64,000 nucleotides of DNA from Candidatus Brachybacterium merdavium (GCA_019118275.1 DWZH01000042.1:1-64000); one strand, 5' to 3'. Shown: positions 37,498-46,965, numbered from the stretch's first letter. Translations and numbers: made by a program. The notes: a model not told the origin generated them from the letters alone.

Positions 37498-37668
37498 TCA
37501 GGGCTCCCGCGGTGTGCGAGAGCTGTGGCGCCGGTCCTCACCGGAGCCGGTGCCGTCGTCATGGTCCTCGCGGCGCCGGAGGTTCGGCAGCGCGACGGCG
37601 AGGAGGATCGCGATCGCCACCAGCACGGCGGTGAGGAGGAACAGGACGGTCACGACAGTCAGGTCCAT
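37498..37668 (-). CDS. Small membrane protein, unknown
   Basis: A possible 56-residue protein with one long hydrophobic helix (about residues 3-30, LTVVTVLFLLTAVLVAIAIL) followed by a charged tail rich in Arg, Asp and Ser. Such a layout is typical of real small membrane proteins, but the start is unsure: ATG 37668 or GTG 37683, neither with a well-spaced ribosome-binding site. It lies between ftsY and ndk. No family recognised. Confidence 0.5.
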   Translation of the reverse strand: MDLTVVTVLFLLTAVLVAIAILLAVALPNLRRREDHDDGTGSGEDRRHSSRTPREP

Positions 37669-37773
37669 CAGGACAGTGTGCACCGCCTCCCCCGGAGAAT
37701 TCTGAAGGCCGCCCGGGACATTCGCGGCTCGGGGCCCGGATGTTCGCGGCCCGGGTGGGCGGCTGTACTCGGC

Positions 37774-38199
37774 TCAGGCCTGTTCGGGGAACCAGATCGC
37801 GATCTCGCGGGCCGCGGAGTCCTCGGAGTCCGAGCCATGCACCAGGTTCTGGATCACCGGCAGGTCCCACTCGCGGGACAGGTCGCCGCGGATGGTGCCG
37901 GGAGCGGCCTCGGTGGGGTTGGTGGCGCCCGCCAGGGTGCGGAACCCGGCGATCGCGCCCTGCCCTTCGACGATCAGGGCGACCAGCGGGGCCGAGCCCA
38001 TGTACTCGACCAGTCCGGGATAGAAGGGCTTGCCTTCGTGCTCTGCGTAGTGGGAGGCGAGCTCCTGCGCGGTGGCGGTGCGCTGGGAGAGGGCGGTGAT
38101 CTCGTAGCCCTTGGCCTCGATGCGGCGGATGATCTCCCCCCGCAGGCCGCGCTGAACGGCGTCGGGCTTGAGCAGAACCAGGGTGCGCTGTGCGGTCAT
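37774..38199 (-). CDS. ndk: Nucleoside diphosphate kinase
   Basis: Transfers the gamma phosphate among nucleoside triphosphates; 141 residues. The N-terminus [15 protein letters not shown] and the active-site His in [12 protein letters not shown] are diagnostic. The ATG at 38199 is preferred over the GTG at 38205 because a TAGGCT -10 ends 6 bases before it, implying a leaderless message. It lies next to DUF4233 and folC, the common actinobacterial order. Confidence 0.97.
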   Translation of the reverse strand: MTAQRTLVLLKPDAVQRGLRGEIIRRIEAKGYEITALSQRTATAQELASHYAEHEGKPFYPGLVEYMGSAPLVALIVEGQGAIAGFRTLAGATNPTEAAPGTIRGDLSREWDLPVIQNLVHGSDSEDSAAREIAIWFPEQA

Positions 38200-38205
38200 G
38201 GCCAC

Positions 38206-38211
38206 AGCCTA
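38206..38211 (-). promoter_or_regulatory. Leaderless -10 element (TAGGCT) for ndk
   Basis: TAGGCT on the minus strand ends 6 bases before the ndk ATG at 38199. It sits almost at the end of the DUF4233 gene (stop at 38213), so ndk can be transcribed alone. Confidence 0.6.
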
Positions 38212-38212
38212 C

Positions 38213-38632
38213 CTATGCGTCAGGGGCTTCGTCGGAGGCGTCCGGGCCCTCGGCCAGCACCCGGCGGTCCACCGCGTCTTTCTCCCGGTCGAGCTGATTT
38301 CCTTTGAACACTCCGTAGACGTACAGCAGAGCGAAGAACGATCCGACCACCCACATCGCGCTCACCTGCAGCCCCAGGGCGACGACGGGGATCTGCAGCA
38401 CCATCCCGATCAGGTACGGCCAGGCCCCGCGACGCAGCATCCCGGCCACGACCAGGAGCGCCAGGATGGTCAGCCCGCCCCAGGTCCAGCTGAGCGCGCG
38501 CTGGTCGGGGACCAGCTGGTGGGCGGCGAGGAGCGTGAAGAACACCACGCAGACCTCCAGCACCAGGGTGGTGGCCGAGAACATGCGCTGAGCGCCGTGC
38601 GGGCGAGGTGAGGGGGCTAGCTTCGAGATCAC
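38213..38632 (-). CDS. DUF4233 family membrane protein
   Basis: A 139-residue protein with three or four hydrophobic segments (about 18-40, 48-64, 70-88, 92-110) and a charged C-terminus. It matches by position and style the DUF4233 proteins encoded between folC and ndk in Actinobacteria. Function unknown. GTG start at 38632, 2 bases after the folC stop. Confidence 0.82.
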   Translation of the reverse strand: MISKLAPSPRPHGAQRMFSATTLVLEVCVVFFTLLAAHQLVPDQRALSWTWGGLTILALLVVAGMLRRGAWPYLIGMVLQIPVVALGLQVSAMWVVGSFFALLYVYGVFKGNQLDREKDAVDRRVLAEGPDASDEAPDA

Positions 38633-38634
38633 GG

Positions 38635-40008
38635 TCAGTCCTCCTCCGGCGCGCCGAGCAGCTCGCGCACCTCTGCCGCGAGGGTCACCGAGCCGGCCAC
38701 TACGACGCCCCCGAACTGGTCCCCGCCCTCCTCGGACAGGTCCACCGCGGCCTGGATCGCGTCGGGCAGGCTCGACCGCTCGATCACCCGTTCCTCGTCG
38801 TCGAACACGTCGCGGGCGAGGTCGGCGAGCTCATCGGCGGGAATCGCCCGCGGCGAGGAAGTGCGGGTGATCACGACGTAGTCCAGCAGCGGCTCGAGCA
38901 CCGCCAGGATCGCCTCGGCGTCCTTCTCCTGCAGGATGCCGACCAGGCCGATCGTGCGGGTGAAGCGAAAGTTCTCCCGGACGGTGCCGACCACGGCCTC
39001 CGCGCCGGCCGGGTTGTGCGCGGCGTCGAGCAGGACGGTCGGAGACTGCCGCACCACCTCGGCGCGTCCGGGCGAGGTCACCGTGGCGAGAGCGGCGGTG
39101 AGCATCTCCTGGTCCAGCACCGTGTCCCCTCCCCCGAGCAGCGCCTCGGCGGCGGCGACGGCCAGCAGGGCGTTGCGGGCCTGGTGCTCGCCGAGCAGGG
39201 AGAGGAACACCTCCTCGTAGCGGCCCGCGATGCCCTGCAGGGTGAGCATCTGACCGCCGACCCCGGGGGTGCGGGCGATCACGCCGATCTGCTCGTCCTC
39301 GAAGGCGGCCTCGGTGCCGAGCGCGATGATCCTCTCGCGCAGCACGTCGGCCGCCTCGTCCTCCCCCTGGGCGGCGATCACGGCCGTCGCCCCGGCGGTG
39401 AGGATCCCGGCCTTCTCCCCGGCGATCTCCGCGATGCTCTCGCCCAGGTACTCCTGGTGGTCCAGGCCGATGGGCGTGATCACCGTGACATCGGGCGAGG
39501 CCGCCCCGGTGGCGTCCCAGGTCCCACCGAGGCCCGTCTCGATCACGGCCACGTCGACCGGCGCGGAGGCGAAGGCCTGGAAGGACATGGCGGTGAGGTA
39601 CTCGAAGTAGGTCAGGGGCACCCCGCCCGCGGTCTCCGACTCGGCGTCGACGATGGCGGCGAAGGGCTCGACATCCCGGTAGGCCTGGAGGAAGCCGTCC
39701 TCGTCGATCGAGGCGCCGTCGATGGCGATCCGTTCGGCCGGTGAGCGCAGGTGAGGGCTGGTGGTGCGTCCGGTGCGCAGGCCTGCCTCCCGCAGAATGC
39801 GCTCCACGATCCGCGCCGTGGTGGTCTTGCCGTTGGTGCCGGCGATGCGGATGGTGCGGTAGGAGCGCTGTGGGTCACCCATCAGCTCCATCACGCGGGT
39901 GATCCGGGACAGGTCGGGTTCGATCCGGTTCTCCGGGGCGCGGTCGAGGAGCGCGGCGTACACCTCACGCAGCTCCGGTGACATGGCCGGGCGGGACGAA
40001 CGGGGCAC
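38635..40008 (-). CDS. folC: Bifunctional folylpolyglutamate/dihydrofolate synthase
   Basis: Adds glutamate to folates and, in many bacteria, to dihydropteroate; 457 residues, Mur-ligase fold. The P-loop GTNGKTTT is at 57-64, the VIETGLGGTWDAT block and the LDAAHNPAG motif are typical. The GTG at 40008 has AGGAG about 6 bases upstream and is preferred over the inner ATG at 39984. It is divergent from the T7SS-like pair. Confidence 0.96.
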   Translation of the reverse strand: MPRSSRPAMSPELREVYAALLDRAPENRIEPDLSRITRVMELMGDPQRSYRTIRIAGTNGKTTTARIVERILREAGLRTGRTTSPHLRSPAERIAIDGASIDEDGFLQAYRDVEPFAAIVDAESETAGGVPLTYFEYLTAMSFQAFASAPVDVAVIETGLGGTWDATGAASPDVTVITPIGLDHQEYLGESIAEIAGEKAGILTAGATAVIAAQGEDEAADVLRERIIALGTEAAFEDEQIGVIARTPGVGGQMLTLQGIAGRYEEVFLSLLGEHQARNALLAVAAAEALLGGGDTVLDQEMLTAALATVTSPGRAEVVRQSPTVLLDAAHNPAGAEAVVGTVRENFRFTRTIGLVGILQEKDAEAILAVLEPLLDYVVITRTSSPRAIPADELADLARDVFDDEERVIERSSLPDAIQAAVDLSEEGGDQFGGVVVAGSVTLAAEVRELLGAPEED

Positions 40009-40196
40009 AGCGGCTCCTGATGGTGCGAGCGGGCGGTCGGGGCGCCGGTCAGTCTACGAGTCCCGCCCGGGGTCTCTCCTCACCAATGCCGCTCCGTCCA
40101 CAGGGGCGTCGCAGCCCCGGTCCCCCGCGGACCTGCGCTCCTACGGTGAGCCGACGGACGACGGCCCGGTTGCTCGGGCGGGAGGGGGAGGGACCA

Positions 40197-40976
40197 ATGA
40201 CACACGTGGTGGCCACCGTGGGGCAGGCCGCGGAACGGGTGGCCGCGGATGCGGTCACCGCCGGGGAATGGAACCCCGTCTACCGGGCTCTGGATGCCGC
40301 GACGGGCCACGGTCCGCCGGCCGGCCAGAGCCCGCCGGCTGGGGAACCCGGCGATCTCGCTCTGCTGCGCCGGCAGCTGACGGCACCCGGGCTGTTGGTG
40401 GTCGCGGTCGCCTCTCCCCGGGGCACTCGGCGGGTGAGGATTGCCCTGGACCCGGCCGGGCCCACGCTGGAGGCCTCGAACGGCCAGGCCCCTTCCCACT
40501 GGTCATGGACGAGCGTCCCGGAGCTCCCGGCTGTGATCGGCGAGCTGCTCGGCGCAGCCGGGATCGAGCCGGCCCCTGCTCATCTGACCCGCAGCAGCGA
40601 GGGCCTGCGCCTGGACCCGCGGCAGAACCGGGCCGTCCTGGCAGCGCTGGCCCAGGGTGCCGGTCCGGAGGAGGCCTATACCGCGGCGGAGGATCTCGAC
40701 GAGCGTCTGCGTGATGCGCTGACGGCCACCGGGCCGCGCCTCTCCCTCTCGGTGGTGCTCCACGACCCGACCGGTGCGATCACCGAGCGACCCGTCTCCT
40801 TCTCCCGCCTCTGGGTGAGCGGGGAGCTGGGCATGTATCGCATGGACGACCCGCACCGGGATGGCGACGCGATCCTGCCCGTGACCCACGGGGACGTGCT
40901 CGGCACGGCCCTCCCGCTGCTCGAGGAAGGCCTGCGCTTCACCGCTGCCTGTGCCGCATCGGGCGGTGCCCGATGA
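40197..40976 (+). CDS. Unknown protein coupled to the WXG100-hydrolase gene
   Basis: A 259-residue soluble protein without signal peptide. It starts with a helical, Ala-rich stretch, then two alpha/beta segments with alternating strands (LLVVAVASPRGTRRVRIAL and LSLSVVLHDPTGAITERPVS). I do not recognise the family. The size, lack of export signal and 4-base overlap (ATGA) with the next gene suggest a partner or chaperone of the WXG100 protein. EspG-like chaperones of type VII secretion have a similar length, but I see no firm match. The ATG at 40197 follows GGAGGGGGAGGG. Confidence 0.75.
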   Translation: MTHVVATVGQAAERVAADAVTAGEWNPVYRALDAATGHGPPAGQSPPAGEPGDLALLRRQLTAPGLLVVAVASPRGTRRVRIALDPAGPTLEASNGQAPSHWSWTSVPELPAVIGELLGAAGIEPAPAHLTRSSEGLRLDPRQNRAVLAALAQGAGPEEAYTAAEDLDERLRDALTATGPRLSLSVVLHDPTGAITERPVSFSRLWVSGELGMYRMDDPHRDGDAILPVTHGDVLGTALPLLEEGLRFTAACAASGGAR

Positions 40977-42613
40977 ACTCCTTCCTGGGGATGGACACCG
41001 CACAGGTGCGCGCCCACGTCATTCGGCTGCGCACCGCCTCCACCGAGGTCCACGCGCTGCGCGATCACGTCACGACCGCTCTGGCCAGCACCCGCTGGCG
41101 GGGTCCCGACGCCCAGCGGTTCTCCGACCGCTGGGAGCAGGTGGCCACCACGGGCCTGGGAGGGCTGTGCCAGGACCTCGCCGCCCTGTCCGACCGGATC
41201 GCCGGTGAAGCCGAGGAGCAGGATGCCGCCTCGGCCCGGGGAGACCGGCGCGAACCGGGCCCCTCCCCCGCCCCGGCTCCCTCCGGGACCGATGACGGCT
41301 CCACCTACCTGCACCGCGACGCTCCCTGGGTCCCGGACTGGCTCGAGGGCCCGCTCGAGGGGGCTGCGTCCGATCTCGCCGGCGTGGTCTCGGAGGGCAT
41401 CGGCCGCGGTGTGGACGCGGGCATGGGCGGCATCGCCTGGGCCGCGGGGCGGCTGCGGCTGGACACCGACGGCCTCGAGCAGATCCGCGGCGATCTCGGG
41501 CACCTGGGCGGCCTGCTGGGCGGCTGGGCCACCGGCGAGCGCGTCCCGACCATCGCGGAGCTCGGCGCGAGTGCGCTGCTGGCCGCAGGGTCCGCGGCCA
41601 TCGCCCCCGTCGAGCTGTTCACCGACACCGGGTTCCTCGACCCGCGCACCGATGTGACGGTGCACGGGGTCCACGAGGTCCGTGCCCCTTCGACGCCGCA
41701 GGATCTCGCCGATCTCATCTCCGCGAACGACGAAGCCAGGCGCGAGATGTTCGGCCGTACCGAACCCGCCTCCTACGACCGGGAGGCCTCCGGGCAGATC
41801 CGCATCCAGGCCGTCCGGACCGGTGGCGGGCAGGAGGCGTACATCGTGCACGCACCGCCCACCGCAGGGGCGGGCATCGCGCACCCGCACTCGTGGGGAG
41901 CACAGGGCAACTCCGCCGGTTGGGACTCGAACCTGCGGTCGATGGCCGGTCAGGAATCAGCGCCGATGGCCGACGTCCGTGCCGCGATGAGCGCTCCGGG
42001 CCCCGATGGCCGGCCGCTGGTCCCGCCGGGAGCGGATGTCATGTTCGTCGGCCATTCCCAGGGCGGTCTGACCGCCGCGCAGCTCGCCGCGGATCCCTCG
42101 TTCAACAACGCCAGCGGCACCCCGGGCTCCTACAACGTCACCCACAGCTTCTCGATCGGCTCACCGATCGAGACCGTGATCCCTGCCCAGGGGAGCACCC
42201 GGGTCGTCAACGTCGCGCACAATCCGGTGTGGGATGCGACCGCGCACGTTCCCGGGCTCCCCTCCCCCGGCCGTGCCCCGGTGCACATCGCCGACCCGGT
42301 CCCGCGTCTGGATCTGGACGGGCACCGGGTCGACGGCAGCCGGGTGTCGGCCCCGAACGTCCGGGAGGCCTGGCTCGACGCACCGCAGCAGACCCACGCA
42401 CAGCGATCCCAGCTCCACAACGCCCACGACTCCGTGCTCCACACCTCCCAGGGCGCCGATCCCACCGGCGGCTACCACGGCTCGGTCAGCCAGAACCCCG
42501 ATCACCCGATCCTGGCCGAGCTGCAGAGCGACCTCGAGGGGCGCTACCTCGGCGCAGGGGTCGCGGTCACGTCGGATCAGGTCGTCGACGTCGGCCGGGA
42601 GGACCTGCGCTGA
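40973..42613 (+). CDS. WXG100-domain alpha/beta hydrolase, likely type VII secretion substrate
   Basis: A 546-residue two-part protein. Residues 1-85 form a helical hairpin with WRG at 42-44, within STRWRGPDAQRF, the WXG100 pattern, and there is no Sec or Tat signal. A Pro/Ser linker follows, then a Gly/Ala-rich region (about 125-215) that may contact membrane. The C-terminal half is an alpha/beta hydrolase with the nucleophile elbow GHSQGG at 360-365 (Ser362) and a downstream AHNPVWDATAH block that may hold the catalytic His. Lipase- or esterase-like activity outside the cell is inferred. Translationally coupled to the gene at 40197. No ESX core genes are in the window. Confidence 0.8.
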   Translation: MNSFLGMDTAQVRAHVIRLRTASTEVHALRDHVTTALASTRWRGPDAQRFSDRWEQVATTGLGGLCQDLAALSDRIAGEAEEQDAASARGDRREPGPSPAPAPSGTDDGSTYLHRDAPWVPDWLEGPLEGAASDLAGVVSEGIGRGVDAGMGGIAWAAGRLRLDTDGLEQIRGDLGHLGGLLGGWATGERVPTIAELGASALLAAGSAAIAPVELFTDTGFLDPRTDVTVHGVHEVRAPSTPQDLADLISANDEARREMFGRTEPASYDREASGQIRIQAVRTGGGQEAYIVHAPPTAGAGIAHPHSWGAQGNSAGWDSNLRSMAGQESAPMADVRAAMSAPGPDGRPLVPPGADVMFVGHSQGGLTAAQLAADPSFNNASGTPGSYNVTHSFSIGSPIETVIPAQGSTRVVNVAHNPVWDATAHVPGLPSPGRAPVHIADPVPRLDLDGHRVDGSRVSAPNVREAWLDAPQQTHAQRSQLHNAHDSVLHTSQGADPTGGYHGSVSQNPDHPILAELQSDLEGRYLGAGVAVTSDQVVDVGREDLR

Positions 42614-42674
42614 CAGCTGCACGGCCCGGACACTTCGACGGGGCGGAACGCGGCCCGGCAGCCGGCCACCGGGA

Positions 42675-43082
42675 TCACTCCAGCCCGTAGCGTTCGAAGA
42701 AGTGCGCCACGGCGATGTAGTTCCTCTCCTCGGGCGGGATCCACCGCGAGACCCCCAGCTCCGAGCCGTCGTCCCCGACGGCAGCCACCGACCCCACTTC
42801 GCGTTCGCCACCCTCCATGTCCCGAAGGGCCGTCACGACCTGTTCCCAAGCGGCATCGAGCACATCCTCCAGCTCGGACACCCCGACGGCGCAGTGGATC
42901 CGCCCGGTGATCTGCGGGCTGAAGGAACCGCCGCGGCCGACCTCGAGCTCCGAGGACTCCACCCCGCCCACGGATTCGGCGGCGCGGTTCACGCGCCCCT
43001 GGGTCGACCATGGCACGCACCCGCTCAGCATCAGCGCTCCCATCCCGACAGCGGTCGCCATCAGAGCCCGTCTGTTCACCAT
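42675..43082 (-). CDS. Small lipoprotein, unknown
   Basis: A 135-residue predicted lipoprotein: NRRALMATAVGMGALML signal followed by lipobox LSGC with Cys22. The mature part is Glu/Val-rich with one further Cys. The ATG at 43082 is used because GAGGGG lies about 5 bases upstream; GTG 43088 is possible. It is convergent with the WXG100-hydrolase gene. Whether it relates to that protein (for instance as an anchored partner) cannot be told from sequence. Confidence 0.7.
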   Translation of the reverse strand: MVNRRALMATAVGMGALMLSGCVPWSTQGRVNRAAESVGGVESSELEVGRGGSFSPQITGRIHCAVGVSELEDVLDAAWEQVVTALRDMEGGEREVGSVAAVGDDGSELGVSRWIPPEERNYIAVAHFFERYGLE

Positions 43083-43152
43083 GCCCACCCCTCAGGACGT
43101 CCCGTCGACTGAGGATGCCATTCCGTGACCGACAGTTCGAGTCCCCCGTCAC

Positions 43153-43188
43153 CAGATGTGGAGGACGCGCCAGATGTGGAGGACGCGC
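43153..43188. repeat. Tandem 18-bp direct repeat, two copies
   Basis: CAGATGTGGAGGACGCGC occurs at 43153-43170 and again at 43171-43188. The second copy runs into the left arm of the ileS terminator hairpin. This is a small local duplication in the space between the lipoprotein gene and ileS. Confidence 0.85.
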
Positions 43189-43211
43189 CCCACCCGCGGG
43201 TGGGGCGCGTC
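43182..43211 (-). terminator. ileS terminator hairpin, 14-bp perfect stem
   Basis: 43182-43195 is the exact reverse complement of 43198-43211, with the centre CCCGCGGG, so the real loop is probably 4-6 bases. It lies 58 bases after the ileS stop. No T-tract. Confidence 0.65.
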
Positions 43212-43278
43212 GATCAGGCTCTGCCCGACTCCCCGATCTCCTACCGCTCGTCCCTCGCAGCACGTCGATCAGGCTCTG
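43208..43278. repeat. 16-bp direct repeat across the ileS stop codon
   Basis: CGTCGATCAGGCTCTG is at 43208-43223 and again at 43263-43278. The second copy contains the ileS stop codon and last codons. The first lies just beyond, overlapping the right arm of the terminator. Such a match over 55 bases is unlikely by chance and points to local slippage or duplication of the ileS 3' end. Confidence 0.8.
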
Positions 43279-46200
43279 GCCACGGAGACCGTGACGGTGC
43301 CGCCCGAGACCTTCTCGCTCGCGGTGTGCGCCTCCTGGCTGGGGGCGGCAGGCACCGCGACGTCCACGGCGAGCACCTCACCGGCCACCAGCTCAGAATG
43401 CGACTGGACGGCGAGGACGACCTGCTCATCGCCCTCCACCGTCAACCGGATACGGTCAGAGACATCCAGACCGGCGGCACGGCGGGCCGCCTGGATCACC
43501 CGGACCACGTCACGAGCGATGCCCTCGCCCTCCAGCTCCGGCGTCACCCGGGTGTCGAGCACGAGGAAGTCGCCACCGCGCAGCACCCCCACGGCGCGAC
43601 CCTCCATCGCAGCGGACTCACCGGCCACCAGGTCCAGCGAGTACTCCCCCGGGACCAGCTCGATGCCGCCGGAGGTGACGGTGCCGTCATCAGCCACCGA
43701 CCAGTCACCGGCCTTCGAGCCCTTGATGACCGTCTGCACCTGCTTGCCCAGACGCGGACCGGCCGCCCGGGCATTGACGGTCAGGCGCTGCTCGACGCCC
43801 ATCCCCTGGGCCTCCTCGCTGCTCACCTCGAGCAGGCGCACCGCCTTCACGTTCAGCTCCTCGGCGATGATCGCGGTGAACGGCACCAGCAGGCCCGGGT
43901 CGTGGTGGACGACGGTCAGCTCGGCCAGCGGGAGGCGGGCCCGCAGGCTCTCCTTCTTGCGCAGCGCGTTACCGGCGCTGGCCACCACCCGCACCTGCTC
44001 CATAGCCGCGACCAGCTGATCGTCCGCCGGGAACTGTGCGTCCTGCGGCCAATCCGTCAGATGCACGGAGCGGCCGCCGGTCAGCTGCTGCCAGATCTCC
44101 TCGGTGACCATCGGCAGCAGCGGGGCCGCCACCCGGACGAGGGTCTCCAGGCAGGTCGAGAGCACATCGATGGCCTGCTCGTCGCCCTCCCAGAAGCGGT
44201 CGCGGGAGCGGCGCACATACCAGTTGGTGAGCATGTCCAGGTAGCCCTGGATGTCCTCGGCGGCGTCGGCGATCGCCAGGTCCTCGAAGTGGCGGCGTGT
44301 GGAACGCACCAGCTGCCCGGTACGGGCCAGCAGATAGCGGTCCATCACGTCGGTGGACTCGTGACGGGCCCGGCCGCGGTAGCCGGCCGGTCGACCCTCG
44401 CTGTCCTTGGGGCCGGCCGCATTGGCATACATCGCCAGGAAGTACCAGACGTTCCACAGCGGCAGCACCGTCTGGCGGACCGAGTCGCGGATCCGGGGCT
44501 CGTCCACGATCAGGTTGCCGCCGCGCAGGATCGGCGAGCTCATCAGGAACCAGCGCATCGCATCGGCCCCGTAGGCGTCGTACATCTCGCGCACATCGGG
44601 GTAGTTGCGCAGCGACTTGCTCATCTTCTGCCCGTCCTCACCCAGCACGATGCCGTGGCAGATGACGCTGGAGAAGGCGGGACGGTCGAACAGGGCGGTG
44701 GCCAGCACGTGCATCACGTAGAACCAACCGCGGGTCTGCCCGATGTACTCGACGATGAAGTCGGCCGGGTTGTGCGAGTCGAACCACTCGGTGTTGTCGA
44801 AGGGGTAGTGCACCTGTGCGAAGGGCATCGACCCGGAGTCGAACCAGACGTCGAAGACGTCGCTCACCCGGCGCATGCGGGAGGTGCCGCTCGGATCGTC
44901 GGGGTTGGGCCGGGTGAGGTCGTCGATGTAGGGGCGGTGCAGGTTGACCTCGCCGTACTCATCGCGCGGCAGGGTGCCGAAGGCCTCCTCCATCTCCGCC
45001 AGCGACCCGTAGACCTCGATGCGCGGGTATTCGGGGTCGTCGCTCTTCCACACCGGGATGGGGGTCCCCCAGTAGCGGTTGCGGGAGACCGCCCAGTCCC
45101 GGGCGCCCTCGAGCCACTTGCCGAACTGGCCGTGCTTGACATTGCCCGGCACCCAGTCGATCTGCTCGTTCAGCTCCAGCATCCGCTCGCGCTGGTCGGC
45201 GACCTTCACGAACCAGGAGCTGACCGCCTTGTAGATCAACGGGTTCCGGCAGCGCCAGCAGTGGGGGTAGGAGTGGACGTAGCTGCTCTCGCGCAGCAGT
45301 CGGCCCTGGCTGCGCAGGTGCCGGATGATCGGGCGGTTCGCCTCGAAGACCTGCAGCCCGGCGATGTCGTCCAGCGCGGTGCCGCGGAAGTACTCGTGGA
45401 ACTGGGCGCCCTCGTCGACCGAGACGATCACGGGGATGCCGTAGGCGGCGTTGACCTTCTGGTCCTCCTCACCGAAGGCAGTGGCCTGGTGGACCACGCC
45501 GGTGCCGTCAGCGGTGGAGACGTAGTCGGCCACGGTGATGATCCAGGCGTTCTGGGTGCCCCACTGCTCGCGGTCGGCGGAGTAGACGTCCCACAGCGGC
45601 TCGTAGGTCACGTGCTCCAGCTCGGCGCCGGTGAACTCGCGCTCCGAGGCCGCGGCCAGAGCGCTCTCGGCGTCGTCGTAGCCGAGCTCGGTGGCGTGGG
45701 CACCGAGCAGATCCTTGGCCAGCAGGTAGCGGGCGGTGCCCGGCTCGGCGCCGTCGCCCGCCCCATTCGGGCCGGCCGGGACGCTCACGTAGACCAGCTC
45801 GGGGCCGACGGCCAGCGAGAAGTTGGTGGGCAGGGTCCAGGGGGTCGTGGTCCAGGCCAGCGCCCTGGTGCCGTCCAGGCCCAGTTGGGCGGCCCGGTCG
45901 CCGGTCAGCGGGAAGGTGACGGTGACGGAGGGATCCTGGCGGTCCTGGTAGACGTCGTCGTCCATGCGCAGCTCGTGCGAGGACAGGGGGGTCTGGTCCT
46001 TCCAGCAGTACGGCAGCACCGAGTGGCCCTCGTAGGCGCGGTCCTTGTCGTACAGGGTCTTGAAAGCCCACAGCACCGACTCCATGAAGGAGGGGCTGAG
46101 AGTCTTGTAGTCGTTCTCGAAGTCGACCCAGCGGGCCTGCCGCTCGACGTACTCCTCCCACTCCTTGGTGTACTTCAGCACCGAACCCTGGGCGGCGGCG

Positions 46201-46565
46201 TTGAACTCCCCGATGCCCATCGCCTCGATCTCGGACTTCTCGGTCATGCCCAGCTCGCGCATGGCCTCGAGCTCGGCGGGCAGCCCGTGGGTGTCCCAGC
46301 CGAAGCGACGCTCGACCCTGCATCCCGTCATGGTGCGGAACCGCGGCACCACGTCCTTGACGAACCCGGTCAGCAGGTGGCCGTAGTGGGGCAGGCCATT
46401 GGCGAAGGGGGGCCCGTCGTAGAAGACGTACTCCTCAGCGCCCTCTCGCTGGGCGATCGAAGCGCGGAAGGTGTCATCGCGTCGCCAGAACGCGAGGATG
46501 CGGTTCTCGAGCTCCGGCAGGTTCGGTGAAGGGACGAGCGGGTCTCCGGTGACCGGGTAGACCAT
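43269..46565 (-). CDS. ileS: Isoleucyl-tRNA synthetase
   Basis: Class I synthetase of 1098 residues, the long form without the C-terminal zinc finger of E. coli IleRS (eukaryote-like type). The HIGH motif is HYGH at 60-63 in [12 protein letters not shown], and KMSKS is near residue 647 in [13 protein letters not shown]. The CP1 editing domain lies between. The ATG at 46565 has GGAGG 7 bases upstream. It is preceded by a T-box leader, so expression should rise when tRNA-Ile is uncharged. Confidence 0.98.
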   Translation of the reverse strand: MVYPVTGDPLVPSPNLPELENRILAFWRRDDTFRASIAQREGAEEYVFYDGPPFANGLPHYGHLLTGFVKDVVPRFRTMTGCRVERRFGWDTHGLPAELEAMRELGMTEKSEIEAMGIGEFNAAAQGSVLKYTKEWEEYVERQARWVDFENDYKTLSPSFMESVLWAFKTLYDKDRAYEGHSVLPYCWKDQTPLSSHELRMDDDVYQDRQDPSVTVTFPLTGDRAAQLGLDGTRALAWTTTPWTLPTNFSLAVGPELVYVSVPAGPNGAGDGAEPGTARYLLAKDLLGAHATELGYDDAESALAAASEREFTGAELEHVTYEPLWDVYSADREQWGTQNAWIITVADYVSTADGTGVVHQATAFGEEDQKVNAAYGIPVIVSVDEGAQFHEYFRGTALDDIAGLQVFEANRPIIRHLRSQGRLLRESSYVHSYPHCWRCRNPLIYKAVSSWFVKVADQRERMLELNEQIDWVPGNVKHGQFGKWLEGARDWAVSRNRYWGTPIPVWKSDDPEYPRIEVYGSLAEMEEAFGTLPRDEYGEVNLHRPYIDDLTRPNPDDPSGTSRMRRVSDVFDVWFDSGSMPFAQVHYPFDNTEWFDSHNPADFIVEYIGQTRGWFYVMHVLATALFDRPAFSSVICHGIVLGEDGQKMSKSLRNYPDVREMYDAYGADAMRWFLMSSPILRGGNLIVDEPRIRDSVRQTVLPLWNVWYFLAMYANAAGPKDSEGRPAGYRGRARHESTDVMDRYLLARTGQLVRSTRRHFEDLAIADAAEDIQGYLDMLTNWYVRRSRDRFWEGDEQAIDVLSTCLETLVRVAAPLLPMVTEEIWQQLTGGRSVHLTDWPQDAQFPADDQLVAAMEQVRVVASAGNALRKKESLRARLPLAELTVVHHDPGLLVPFTAIIAEELNVKAVRLLEVSSEEAQGMGVEQRLTVNARAAGPRLGKQVQTVIKGSKAGDWSVADDGTVTSGGIELVPGEYSLDLVAGESAAMEGRAVGVLRGGDFLVLDTRVTPELEGEGIARDVVRVIQAARRAAGLDVSDRIRLTVEGDEQVVLAVQSHSELVAGEVLAVDVAVPAAPSQEAHTASEKVSGGTVTVSVARA

Positions 46566-46807
46566 GGAGGGACCTCCGAGGAGTGGTCGCGAGCGGTGCT
46601 ACTGCCCGAGGACGCTCCCGGCACGGACCGGTGACGCGGTACCACCTCGGTTGACGTCCACTGCGCCGACGGGCGGCGCCGGGCGGATGCCCTCCTTGTT
46701 CCTCAGCGGTGACGGGCTGGTCCCGGCGGGTTCTACTGAGCCAGCCCGCGGGCGGGCGGTGGCTGTTCTTCCCGCGGCTCTCCGGTGATGGCCGGGTCGA
46801 TGCCGTT
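46566..46807 (-). promoter_or_regulatory. T-box leader of ileS
   Basis: The RNA contains GAGGTGGTACCGCGTC (46633-46648 on the complement), the conserved T-box core that binds the free 3' end of uncharged tRNA. Upstream, an AUC triplet (46787-46789) in CCATCACCGG is a good candidate isoleucine specifier; a second AUC lies in GGCATCGACC just before it. No U-rich terminator follows, and the ileS GGAGG can pair with CTCC bases directly upstream, so translational control is inferred, as in other actinobacterial ileS T-boxes with short Stem I. Confidence 0.82.
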
Positions 46808-46813
46808 GGCATC

Positions 46814-46843
46814 AGGGTACCGACGGCGCGGAGTGCTCGGCAA
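46814..46843 (-). promoter_or_regulatory. Candidate ileS promoter (TTGCCG-18-TACCCT)
   Basis: -35 TTGCCG (46838-46843) and -10 TACCCT (46814-46819) on the minus strand are 18 bases apart. The same -35 hexamer is used by the rplS promoter. A palindrome GATGCC-GTT-GGCATC (46799-46813) lies at the predicted transcription start. Confidence 0.55.
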
Positions 46844-46936
46844 CCGGAGGCGAGGTGGGGTCCATCGCCCTCGCAGGTGCTGGTGTGGACCCAGGCAGGC
46901 TGAGACAGCGCTCACGCCGTGAGTTCCGTCCTGCCC

Positions 46937-46965
46937 TTTCCGGTGCCGGGCGTGGAATATTGGAT
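46937..46965 (+). promoter_or_regulatory. Weak candidate ferredoxin promoter
   Basis: TTTCCG and TTGGAT are 17 bases apart, in an AT-rich patch (GGAATATTGG) that stands out from its surroundings. It would give a leader of about 57 bases with a GGAGGAG site. The rest of the gap between the ileS promoter and the ferredoxin gene shows nothing else. Confidence 0.35.

Noticed and set aside
38200..38205. GTG start two codons upstream for ndk
   Set aside because: The TAGGCT -10 ends right at that GTG, so it would not be inside the message; ATG 38199 fits the leaderless spacing.
40197..40976. Assignment of the partner protein as EspG
   Set aside because: Length and context fit, but I could not point to family-specific motifs, so it is left as unknown.
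43125..46529. 1134-residue open frame on the plus strand opposite ileS
   Set aside because: Antisense shadow caused by high G+C third positions; ileS carries all synthetase motifs on the other strand.
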